Shown: positions 45,781-57,028 of the stretch, one piece after another
Position numbering within the stretch: position 1 is the first letter of the stretch
Layout of the letters: each line of letters opens with the position of its first letter
Source of the DNA: Cryptomeria japonica
Lineage: Eukaryota; Streptophyta; Pinopsida; Cupressales; Cupressaceae
NCBI RefSeq assembly: GCF_030272615.1
Contig: NC_081406.1
Coordinates: 245,637,218 to 245,701,217, forward strand
Length of the DNA stretch: 64,000 bases
Reading direction: 5' to 3'
Program-made: the position numbers and the translations under genes
Notes under the pieces: generated by a model
What the model was told of the DNA's origin: nothing
Databases searched by the model: none
Seen by the model: the letters and a program-made list of their open reading frames with translations, nothing else

Positions 45781-46150
45781 ATGTTATGACATCATGTTCA
45801 TTATGTTATGTTATGTTATGCTTGCACATAGTTTTGTGTGCCATGCCCAATTGGTTAAACCAAAACATGAAGAGCCTGGAATTGAGGTCTAGAGTAAGGG
45901 AGGAGTGGCTCTACATGTTGTCCCAAGTCCAGTTGTGACTTTGTGGCCATATTGTTTTGAAGGGTTGTAAACCAAGTGGGAAATATGATCATCCAAGGAC
46001 ATGACACACTTAGTTGGCTGGTGGATGTCACTTGAATACTCCTGTTTCCTTGTGATGGGCATACGCACTCTAGTCCGCAAGCCATCTCTTTGAGCTTCAT
46101 GATGACACTCCTTTCCTCTCACTACTTCCCTCGTCCTTGTGATCGTTAGG
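45781..46150. other. Spacer without recognisable genes
   Basis: Short minus-strand frames (45855-46100) show no family motif. A run of TGTTA repeats is near 45800-45820. Confidence 0.35.
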
Positions 46151-46593
46151 TGTTATACCTAGTGTATGCCTATCCTTAGCCATCTTATGTTCTTGGTTGA
46201 GTGATTATTTCATGTTGATTCATACCTATTTTGTATGCACCATGATTCGCATGTGAGTAAGCTTTATTCCCATGTTTTGTGTGTGTTGCGGCCCTTGTGA
46301 TGATCTCCTAGCATGGTGGGAGTGAATCTTTGGATTCCACGTGATCAAGTGGTGTGGAACCACCATTGGGCATTGGAGGATCTATTTAGAGAGCTCTGGA
46401 CTTATGTTCAAGGTTGGAAAGGCTTCAAATTTAATTTAAGCACTGTTGTTTATACTTTGTAAAATGTAAAATGTAGGACATTTGAGTCCTACACAATTGT
46501 AATAAGTATATGAAACCTCCTAATCAAATGGATGGTAAATCAACCACACAAGTGGTACCAATGTTATATTTTCTTTTAACATGGTCTTAGGGC
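46151..46593 (+). repeat. Candidate LTR with primer-like site
   Basis: TGTTATACCTAG...TTTTAACA (46151-46581, 431 bp) followed by TGGTCTTAGGGC, which resembles but does not equal the tRNA-Met site. No partner LTR is seen. The element would be the host into which the TRIM-like element at 46856 was inserted. Confidence 0.35.
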
Positions 46594-46855
46594 GAACAAA
46601 AGGTGGTGGGCACCTTCCCCCTCATTCCTTGTGTGTTTGTATTTGTTTTGGAGTCTCTTGTTGACTCCCAAGCCCTTTGGAGTTATCTCTCCTTCAAGGG
46701 TTAGAGGTTTTAGAGATTAGGTGTTACCATTTAGTGTTCTCCTTGGTCTCCCATTCATTTTTGTCAATTTCAGAGTTTGATACTTGTTGTATGTCCTTAC
46801 CTATAATATTTGTGGGTTCGGCATATCCCAGGGACCAAAGCCTAGCTTGGGTTTG

Positions 46856-48271
46856 TGAAATGATAATTCAATGCTATAATTACTTAAGGAGAGGAATACT
46901 CCTTATATAGAAAATTCCAAGATGATCTTTCCATAACGAAAATGATCAAGAATAGAAACACAAAAGACAAAAAGGAAACTTCATAAAACTAACTAAAGAG
47001 GAAAGACATAAACGAAAGTTTCTAAATACTAACTAAATGACTAAGATGACCATTATAGCAATATTACAATATTACTTTAATACCCTCCCTTAATGGTCAT
47101 CCTACTAACTACCCTACAGAGGACTTGACATAATCTGCAAGTCATTTGGTCACAAATGCATAGAAGGCTGCCCCCTTCTCCTCGGAATGCTCTAGGACAT
47201 GAGCTTACTATTGAGACCCTCCCTGGTTCTGCAGAATTTCTGGATATGACCAAGTTTACCACAATCCTTTGAACGTTCCAACATAATGTTGGGAAACAAA
47301 TCCATCCCTCCCTTTATCCAAAGGCACCAAGATTAGCTTCCTAAAGAACTTCAATTTTTGTTGGCCAAAAATTGTAACCATGATTTTGTGGAAAAATCAT
47401 CAAATCCTCGATGCGACGTTGAAATCACACACCTTCATTTTTATGGACAAACGATGAAAACCCAAACAACAGTAACACTGTGCATGATTTTTTGTGGAAA
47501 AAAATCAGAAAACCCTTCATGATTTTTTTGGAAAAAAAAAATCAAAAAACCCTTTAGAAACCATGATTTTTGACCCAAAAAATCACTAGAAAAGAAAATC
47601 TTCACGTGCTGAAACCCTAGCCACAGAAAAACCCACCATGATTTTTTTTGGAAAAAAATCAGAAAACCCTCCAATAAAGAAAGAACCCACAATTTTTGTG
47701 TGAAAAAATTGCGCATAAAATGAAAAACCATGACCATGACTTTTTGGAAAAAATCATGCAAAACCCTTCCATGATTTTTTGTGGAAAAAAATCAGAAAAC
47801 CCTTCCATGAAACGCCTTTTAAAATAAAAAAATAAAACCTTTATGAAAATTCCTCATAAAAAATTCAAGAAAAAACCACAATTTTATTTAAAAAATTGTC
47901 AAAACTTCTGAAAAAACTTTCAAGTAACAACAACACCACCATTTTTCATAAAAAATCATAAAAAAAAAATTGGAAATAAATTCCAGGTAAATATTCACGA
48001 TTTTTTTTTAAGAAATTTGTCAAAAAACTTAACCCGCTCTGATACCATGAAATGATAATTCGATGTTGTAATTAATTAAAGAGAGGAATACTCCTTATAT
48101 AGAAAATTACAAGACAATCTTTTCATAACGAAAACGATCGAGAATAGAAACACAAAAAACCGAAAGGAAACTTCCTAAAACTAACTAAAGACAAGACGTA
48201 AAGGAAAGTTTCTAAATACTAACTAAATGACTAAGATGCCCATTAAAGCAATATTACAATTTACTTCAATA
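46856..48271 (-). mobile_element. TRIM-like LTR element 1 with hairpin-rich interior
   Basis: 1,416 bp in minus orientation, flanked by GTTTG (46851-46855 and 48272-48276). LTRs are 46856-47082 (3') and 48048-48271 (5'). Read on the minus strand the LTR begins TATT and ends TTTCA, a non-canonical TA...CA pair. The primer site TGGTATCAGAGC is at 48036-48047 (minus) and the polypurine tract TTAAGGGAGGG at about 47083-47094 (minus). The 965-bp interior codes for nothing and is largely a run of AT-rich hairpins. Confidence 0.88.
47380..48022. repeat. Array of about eleven ATTTTT/AAAAAT hairpins
   Basis: Repeated CATGATTTTTTGTGG followed by AAAAAAATCAGAAAACCCTT and variants, starting near 47383, 47483, 47518, 47560, 47637, 47690, 47737, 47771, 47876, 47940 and 47997. 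Each copy can fold on itself through the T run and the A run. Confidence 0.8.
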
Positions 48272-48276
48272 GTTTG

Positions 48277-48731
48277 CTCACTAGTCAAGACACTACTGCC
48301 AGCCCAAGACTACAACGTTAGTCTAGTACTTTAGCGCCAAATTAGGACTACAACACTAGACCTAGACACTTGCAGTTGGGCACTAGTGTACCCTCTAGGT
48401 GCTAGTGTCCTCCGGTACCCCATTTTCTGTCATTTCATTGTTGTTGGATCAATCAACCATTTCTTAAGGAAACCTTGTATATGGGAGTTGTTCCCCTTGG
48501 CCTAGAGACTCTTCCCATGTTGTAGCCTTGTTAACAATCGACTTAGGGAGTTATGGCTCCCATTTATCTTGGAAAGCATGTTGATGCTTGAAAGCGACAT
48601 CCTCATTCCAATTGATAGATGCCTTGCACCTCCCAATAAGGAAACCCCTTAGTGAAGGTTGCCTTATGTTGTTGTAACTGTGCATTGGAGGGAATTTGAG
48701 GTCAATGTTTCCCCTATCCCATCCTTGTGTA
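48277..48731. other. Spacer between the two TRIM-like elements
   Basis: Host sequence interrupted by both elements. Phrases built around ACTAGTG/CTAGTGTCC recur near 48290-48420. No gene recognised. Confidence 0.4.
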
Positions 48732-50962
48732 GTGTTTAATACAGATGCAAAAGCATATGGATTTCAAAGAATCAATGTTGTTCAATTTATCAAGGAGACA
48801 AAGCTCCTTTAAATAGAATTACAAAGACGATGTTTCTAAAAGAAATAATCGTTAACTAGAGGTGAAATTAGAAACAACTTAAATGACCATTAATAACACA
48901 AAGAGAAAGATATTATTCTAATACCCTCCCTTAATGGTCATCGTTCTAATTACGAAGAGAAATAACAGAGAAGGTTGCCCCCTTCTTCTCAGAACACGTT
49001 GCAACAGAAGACAAGAGCCTGCCACTAACTCTACCACTTGAGATGAGTCTGCCACCAACCCTCCCAAAAACTGCAGAACTTCTAGAGATACCCAAAACAA
49101 CACCAACTGTCCAACCTGATGTTGGAGAACTGTTCCTCCCTGTAACTAGAGACACACCAAGAACAGTTGTCACGATTTTGAGGAAAAAATCGGCAAACCC
49201 TCCAAACTATTGCAGATGAGCAAGATGCCCAAAAAATAGACTGCAAACAAGAGATTAGTGTAGATGTTCGCACAACAACTTCAAGTGCGACTAAAAACAT
49301 ATTGCAGCAAAGTACAATTTTTGAGGAAAAAATCATAAACCCTCCCATGAATTTTTTTTACAGGGACAAAATATTTAAAAACCCAGAGACTTTTTTAAGG
49401 GAAAAAAATATTAAAACCCATTAGAATTTTTTTCAAGTAAAAAAATATTAGAAACCGAAACAAACATCGATGCCCATAAGCCATCTTCACACTTTTCGAG
49501 GCACAAAAAACGAGGTACTGAGAAGATGTTAAGTGCACAAAACCTGAGGTACGAGGTTCAATGCACTGAGACAAGTCCAGGCACAAATTCCAATGTAGAA
49601 AATAGAGGCAAATACAGGTACATACTTCAAAAAACAGATGAAGTACGACTGGCATAGATTTCGAGAAAATTTTACGGCTGACCCAAAAAAATCTGAAAAC
49701 AACCCAAAAATCCTTGCAAAAAACCCAAAAAGAATCTGAAATCGGAATTGACATCTGCTGGCACAAAATTCGAGGCAAGGAAAATGATGCACCCACAAAA
49801 TTTTGAAAACAACCCAATTGAGCTCTCGAAAAACCCACCAAGAATCTGCAATCGGAAAAAAATTCTACTTGATCTGAAGGGTAAAAACCCTAATCAAAAA
49901 TGTAGATTTCCGTCCAAAAATGGCAGAAAAAATATTTGCAAGTGGAAAAAATCGCGTCACGCGCAAAGGATTAATGGCGTCGCAGGACGAAGGTCTGGTT
50001 TAAAAGAAATCCGCCACAAAAAACACGAAGAACAGTAGAAAAAACCGCCTGAAAGAAAACCCTTTAGAAAAAAATTGAATTTCGAATTCTAAAAAAATCA
50101 CAAGCCTGTTGACGTGTATTTTGTACACAATCATACACAGAATAAAATACCCAAGGGTACCTTATCCTCTCTTGAATAAAGTCTCTGATTGCTGAAGATG
50201 TCGCAAAAAAAGGATCAATCAGGGTGACTCCAATGTTCTTTTATGTAGGGTCTCTACGTGTGGATAAGCACCAGTGGTCGTTGTGATTGCTGTTTCATCA
50301 AGGGGCCTTACGTATCTGAATTGCAGGAACAAGATTTCCTAATACTAATGAATTCCAAAAAGATCAAAAGGGTAAGGTTTGCAAGAGATAAATCCTAATC
50401 TAATTCTAAGAATGACTTAACGTAGGCTAAACTTGGCAAGATTCTACCAACTTCAGTATTGCCATGAAATAACAACTTTACTGAAACTGATGCGATCTTC
50501 TAAGGTGAATAATGATTTTCAAATCATCAAGAATCGTAAGCACTACCATGAAGGTACATATCTATGACTCAATAATGAATGAAAGTTTATGCAATCCAAA
50601 TATTTCCAGTCGACCACACAAGGCGTCCTTACAATCAGTAAGAAGCTAGTGGTTTGGAACGTGAATCTCACCAAAGATCAATCCCAACACTTAGTCCTTC
50701 AAACTTAAACACTACTTTGACTGAGAATGATTCAAGAAAGTAAACAACCATGAAGATAGCCACAAGAATTGCAATAAAACACCATAACTTCAATATTTTA
50801 TTGATCTCAAAGCCATCATAAACAACAATTGCTCGAAATTCCTTCTTCAAAGCTCAATCTTGCTACAAAATAACTTGCTTCTCCAAAAGCTCTAAACTCT
50901 AACTATTTCTTATTGCTCTCTCTGAATTCTATATCTATATATCAAAATGAAAATGAATGAGG

Positions 50963-51053
50963 GTATAAATAGCATCCTCAATTACAATAAACGGTCCAGA
51001 TCAAAAGAAGATCAATGGCCAAGATTATGACACCTAAACCCTAATTAGGGTTT
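50963..51053 (-). promoter_or_regulatory. LTR 2 promoter: inverted telo-boxes and TATA-like box
   Basis: AAACCCTAATTAGGGTTT at 51036-51053 and TATTTATAC (minus) at 50963-50972, about 64 bp apart as in giant LTR 1. It lies downstream of the ORF's stop codon, so a transcript starting here does not include the ORF of the same LTR copy. Confidence 0.65.
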
Positions 51054-51284
51054 ATTACAAATAGTCCCCTTTTTATTGAACAATATTAAATGCATAGCCA
51101 AATATTAAATTTGGCACAAAAATCTAGGGAACATAGACCAATGATAATTAAGGTGCCACATCATCTCTAACAACCTTTCTTCTAGAATCCTATTCCCTTT
51201 CCAATGCTCTTTCTTAGCATATGCAATGAATCTAGACACGATTCCTTCGATCTCAGCAATTGGAATCTCGGGAAGATTCCTCAT

Positions 51285-54200
51285 TCATTCCTCCAAGTGG
51301 ATGACCTGATCGAAAGCCTTGAGAAGAGCAGTGTCCCATCCAGGTTCAAGTTCTTTGATTTTCTCAATCAGGAGCATGGTAGCAAACATCTGATCCCGTT
51401 GCTCATCTGTAATAACATTCTCATCTTTGCAAAAGATGACCTTGACTCTTTCTTCTAATTCTTGCAAATCCACATCTGTCTCAACTGCAATCCTCCTGCC
51501 AAGAACAGTACATAATACTTCGAACACTTTGTCCTGGATCGGATGGACGATTTCTTCAACTTGATTGCATTTGTTACTGATGTCCTCAAAAAGAACTTCC
51601 TTCATCTGGAGTAAAGTTGACCATTGGAGTAAACTATGAGGTCCTCCATCCTTTATCTTTTCTTGTGCTAGGACCTTCCTTGATGTTTGTCTGATTACTT
51701 GCAGGACAAGAATGATAACATCTTTAGTATGAGCAAAGGCGGCTACCGTTATCATTAGGTTGTGGATGATCTCAAGAACCTGGATAGCCCGATGAATGGT
51801 CTGTATCATTCTTGTTGCAAGCTCAACAGCAACTGTATGGGATTTGTCAATCCAAGAGCTCATAAGCTGAACCAAACTCCTGACTCTCTCTGCCTCACCA
51901 ACTGATTCAAGGGGAAGTGCCTGCACAGGAGATACTGCTGGATCCTGACGCCTCAAAGGCTGATTGAGATGGCTAAAGTAGCCTCTCCAAGCACCGACCT
52001 CTCTCTCAAGCTTTCTATTCTTTTCCATTTCTTCCTTAAGCTTGTCCTTAAGTGCCTCAAATGAATCGGTGGCCTCATCCAATGTCTGCTCGGCTGTGAG
52101 TGGACCAAGCTCAAATGTCTCTACATCATATTCCTCCGCGAGGATCTCACCTTCATACTTGTCCACTGCTGGTGTAGCTATCTGCAATTTCCTGGATCCT
52201 GTCTCATCTCTGATCATCTTGGACATCTTAGTGGCTTTCCTCTTTTCTGTCACTTCCTGAGAATTTCCAACAAGGCTTTCCAAATCAATCACATTATCTT
52301 CGTCCTCGATCACAATCACCCTTGTTAGTCTCTCTTTTAACCAATCTGGAATGGCAGACCTTGTTTCTCTAACTTGTATCTCCTTAGGCAATGTTTCTTC
52401 TTCTCTGAGAGGAGATGTCACTTCGTCATCGTTCTTGTCTTCATGTAACTCATTAACTTGGAGAGATCGGCTTGATGAACGTTGAGGTGCCTGTCCTTCT
52501 TCATGTTTATCGTTCTGTACCATTGATTCCATAGATTCCTCCATTTCAAGTGTCTTCTTCTCTTGTCGAAAAGATGTGCCGGATGAACGATCTCGGTTGG
52601 CCTCTGGCTTCTTCTTGGAGGATTCCCTTTTCTCAGGTCTCTCCTTTCTCTTTGAGCCTCTAGGATGGGGATTGCCTTCACTTGCGCTTCGAAAATTGCC
52701 CTCATTTGTGTTTCGAAGGTTACCTTTGCTTGTGCTTCTGGAATTAGGATTACCTTCACTTACACTTGCTCCTCCTTCTCCTGGCCTTTCCTCCAAAGTA
52801 AAAGTCATAGATATGCCCTGCTCTCTCAACTTTTGATGTTGCACATCAACCCATCTGCGAGTACAAGACAAAACTGGAGCCATCAAGGCATCCAGATCCA
52901 AAATTTCAGGTTCATTCCAATCTAGCTTCACTGCTTTGCTTTCTCGGTCATAAGATGATTGGAGATGTCTTCCACTGTCCTGAGCTTGGTCGGCCACTCT
53001 GTAAATTTTGCATTTCCTGATGAAGTCTAAAGGCAATCTGGAATGCATCTTTCTTTTTACTTCAAAATCATCTGAGAGATTCATCAAAAAGTCCTCTACC
53101 TAAAACTCATGCTTGTATTTTCTACCGACTGTCTCCTCTATATACCCATAAGGATCAAAACTCTCTCTCAAGGCAAAGAATGAAAATGAATATAAAGCTA
53201 ACTCCTTTTCTGCATCATCCATGGCTAGAGCATTAGGACATACCTCAACTGAATTTCCTAGTATGATAGGAACAGGAACTCCATTTCCATGCCTGTGTCT
53301 GAATGCCTTCGCATAAGCTGCCAACTGTCTAGTTACCTCAAGTAACACTATTCTGTCTGTCGGATATCTTGGCAACATGTAGGGAGGTGAAGGACATCCA
53401 TGAACTCTAATATATGTAAACTTCTGAAATTGGTTGAACCAAGCACCGTACCTCTTTACAAGCTCTTGTGCATCTTGAGATAGCCGATTATGAATCCCGC
53501 CTTGCAATGTCCTGGTGATGTTCATCGTGAAGGTATCATTGACCAACTTGTAGTCACTTCCTGGAGGATGATGCAAATGAACATAGGAATCACAAACTCT
53601 GACTTCCCCGGGCCCTCTTCCGATCACTCCTCTGTGAGGTAGTCCTGCATATTCAAAACTCCTTATCAAGGCATATATGATGTATGAACTCATGTGGAAA
53701 GACTTGGTAGCCTTCAGTCTTCTTAACTGCACGTCCAAGCAATAGCTAATCATTCTAGCCCAGTGAATTGTTCCTTTTCCTTGAACTATCACTTGGATGA
53801 AGTAGAACATCCACTTCTCAAAATAGAAGGCTTGAGGAGCCCCTGTAACTCGGTTGAGTAATGTTATCAAATCTCTGTACTCCTCCTGGAAGTCGATCCT
53901 ATGTGGTGTGTTCGGAATCTTGCTCAGGCGAGGACGACTCTTGAGTAACCAATTCTTGTTGATGATGCTTAAGCAAGTGTCTGGATCATCTTCGTACATG
54001 GACCTGGCTCCTTCTAAGCTTTTATAGATCATATCTCTATGCTCCGGAAGATGGAAAGCCTCACTTATAGCCTCCTCTGAAAGGTAAGCCAAAGTGTTTC
54101 CTTCCTTGGACACGATCGATCTTGATTGTGGATCATAATGGCGAGCACACTCGATCATCAACTCATGGCATTGGATTGCTGGAGGGAAGCCGGCCGCCCT

Positions 54201-54413
54201 GATAATGCCACTTTCAATTATTCTTCTTGCGACAGGTGATGGCTTGCCAATGTAAGGGACCTCTCGAAACTTCTTCGTACTGAAGTTTCCCAAGTTGGTA
54301 TCTCCAATGTTGCTCCACTTCGACACGATCTTGGTTTCCAATTCTTCGTTCTTTTGATCTTCCTTCATGAGGGCTGGACGACTGGTAGATGCTCCTGCCT
54401 TTGGGGTCGCCAT
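51285..54413 (-). CDS. Long extra ORF inside giant LTR 2, one in-frame TAG
   Basis: 1,042 codons from ATG 54411-54413 (MATPKAGASTSRP, purine at -3 and G at +4) to the stop at 51285-51287, with a single TAG at 53100-53102 (codon 438). Residues 1-437 form a globular part with AAGFPPAIQCHELMIECARH, LAYLSEEAISEAFHLPEHRD, and SFHMSSYIIYALIRSFEYAG. After the TAG come a basic Ser/Gly/Asn-rich part with EGNP..SRSTSKGN repeats, an acidic stretch, a coiled coil (KLKEEMEKNRKLEREV) and a helical C-terminus. No enzyme motif is seen. Its layout resembles the post-pol ORFs at 2387 and 16526. Function unknown. Confidence 0.8.
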
Positions 54414-54653
54414 CGTGACACCTACACAACATTTCATAATGAGTAACAGATTTTGCAATATAGAAATATAGATTAAAATTTAAATTTAGGAAACTTCATG
54501 ATAAATCCTTGAATTATCATTTCCTAAATATAACGATGCAATTCAAAATTCAAGATTGAGGCTAGGACGATTCAAAATTCAAAATTTGGACAAGGGAGAT
54601 CTTGCCATACCCTTCTTGAGAACAAACTCTAAAAAAGATGCAAAATTAGGAAA

Positions 54654-54667
54654 TTCGCCTAGGCGAA
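54654..54667. repeat. Perfect palindrome TTCGCCTAGGCGAA
   Basis: A 14-bp perfect palindrome between the ORF and the array, made of the same TTCGC/GCGAA half-sites as the array cores. More TTCGCTCC half-sites follow at about 54813-54850. Confidence 0.75.
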
Positions 54668-55266
54668 ATGAAGATTGGAGTCTTCAACGTGAGCTTCTCC
54701 TAGCAAATGCGCCTCCTTTATTAACTTCACCACCCTTGGGGTCTTCAACGCCTTAAGGGAAAATCCGCTCCACCTCTAACCACAAACAAAGTTCGCATTC
54801 CTCCTTGGATGGAAATTTCGCTCCCCTCCTTGGATCAAAATTCGCTCCCTCTATTGCTTCTCCAAAATCGCATGTAACAATGATTGAATGATGTTTTAAA
54901 ATGCTTCAAAGTACCCTTCTTATATAGGCGCTCATCTCCTTATTCTCACATAGGCCGACTTTTGGAAATAAGGCAAATAATAAACAAAATTTAAATAAAA
55001 AGGAGGCCGACTTTTGTAAAAATATAAAAATATAACCCCAAGCGCTCTCCCTTTTTATTTAATTTTTTGAATTAATTAATTTAAATGCCTTTGTAATTAA
55101 TAATTTCGATTTTTTAAAAGGCTAAATTAATTATTAAATGCCTTATGCGCTATTTTTAAATGCCAATTTAATTAAATATTTCAAAGTTTATCGAAATTAG
55201 CACTTAATGTAATTCAAAAATTATTAGCGCCTAAACATGGGAGGAATTTGGGACATTAATCAATAT

Positions 55267-57028
55267 CGCTCTGGTCCCTGGGAGAGGGACAGGAGCGCTC
55301 ATGCATTTTGGATTGATTTTCACATTCAAAGTCACTTCCTTTACGTCCAAAATGGGGTCTTCATTTGTAGCTTGGAGTTTGATCTATTCAATTTTTTGAA
55401 TGAATGCCTTTTAAACCATTTTCACCCTGGTCCCTTGGTGAGGGACAGGAGCGATTTTTGCTTTAACTCCTTGGTCCTTGTTTTTTAAATCGTCAAATCA
55501 ACTTGCGAGGTAGGCAATGATCATCCTTGTTTGTTCTACGCATGCCAATCTTGTCCTTTGCAAAGCAAACTTGATATTCCGGAGATTTTCGCCCTGGTCC
55601 TTGACTGAAGGACAGGAGCGAACTTTACATTTTAGCCAAAATTTGTCGAGTCTTGGGGTCAATTCCTTGTTTATCATCTTCCTAAAGACATTTGGGATCT
55701 TGCATGACCTTGCCTTGACGTAGTTTTTTGAAGGGAACGGTTGACTTTATTGAAATCGCTTTGGTCCTTGACTGAAGGACAGGAGCGCCATTTTGTTCTT
55801 TGTGCGAACCCTTGATCATATCAACTTCCAATTGCCTTCAAAGCGAAAAACGTTGTTTCTTATTCCTTCTTGAGTCTTGCAAACGATAGTAGTACTCCAA
55901 AATACTAGGCAATAAGGCAATTTTGAGGATTTCGCTCTGGTCCCTGGGAGAGGGACAGGAGCGATTTGGGCAATTCCATCAAGTTCTCGGGTTATTTACA
56001 ACTTCGTTCTTCTTTGAGGCATTCCAAACATCTTTACCATCATGTGCCTTGGCCTGGACTCAACCAAATTCGGAAGGGAATGCTAGATAACCAAGATTTC
56101 GCCCTGGTCCCTTGGAGAGGGACAGGAGCGAACTTGCATTTATAAGCTTATTTGTGTTTCGCCAACTTTCAAAATCATCTTTGATGGATTGGTTGGGTTG
56201 CCTTTCCTTCATCTCAAGCTTGAAATTCGCCTTTCCTTGGTCCAAAACTTGTCCTTTTGAGAAAATCGCTCTGGTCCCTTGGAGAGGGACAAGAGCTTCA
56301 TTTGAAAATCGCCCTGGTCCCTGGGTGAGGGACAGGAGCGATCTTGTACCTTGGGTCGATTTTCTCCTTCGTGGTCCATTCAAGTTATATTCAATGGGCA
56401 AAACGTACTTTACTTGATCTCTTCCAAATCGTGAAATCATTTAATCTTGCAAGCATAAGGCAAACTTGGAGTTCAAGCTCCGGTCCTTCAGCGAGGGACA
56501 GGAGCGATTTTGTCATCTTAGCATATTTCCTTGTTTGCAAATTACTTCAAATTATATTCAATGGACAAAACATGCCCTCCTTGATCTCTCCCAATCCAAA
56601 AATTGTCTTGGCCCTGCATGGACAGTGCAACTTTGAGAAACAAGCTCCGGTCCTTCAGTGAGGGACAGGAGCGAACTTTGTCCTTAAGGTCAAATGTTCA
56701 ACTTTTCATTGCAAACGACTAAGTCTGGGTGCTCCATTATGTTGATTTCATCCCCTATTGCATTCTTGATGCTTTAGTTCGATCAAAATGAGGCCAAAAA
56801 TGCCCTAAGTAAGTCATTTCGCCCTGGTCTCTGGGAGAGGGACAGGAGCGATTTGGCCTTAAACCTTAAAAAACTTGCCATTTTGAGTCTCAAAAATCTT
56901 CCAAATCTTCAATTCATGCTCGATTGTATCTCCTGGCAACCCTGAACAAGACAAATGAAACAAGTCAATAACCAAGATGCATATAATACCAATTTCGCCC
57001 TGGTCCCTGGGAGAGGGACAGGAGCGAT
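55267..57028 (-). repeat. Array of 12 dyad units in giant LTR 2
   Basis: Plus-strand reading of the core: CGCTCTGGTCCCT, a five-base loop, AGGGACAGGAGCG. Cores start near 55267, 55422, 55588, 55757, 55932, 56099, 56267, 56309, 56476, 56642, 56819 and 56996. Apart from one extra close pair (42 bp), spacing is 155-177 bp. Several copies vary in ways that keep the arms paired, for example GGTCCTTGACTGAAGGACAG, where C and its partner G became T and A. Confidence 0.92.

Noticed and set aside
53100-53102. Programmed TAG readthrough in the LTR-borne ORF
   Set aside because: The bases after the TAG (GTAGAG) do not match the known plant readthrough context, and a CAG-to-TAG decay explains it equally well.
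51285-54758. Plus-strand ORFs such as 52042-52260, 52576-52836 and 52665-52925
   Set aside because: They are the reverse frames of the long minus-strand ORF.
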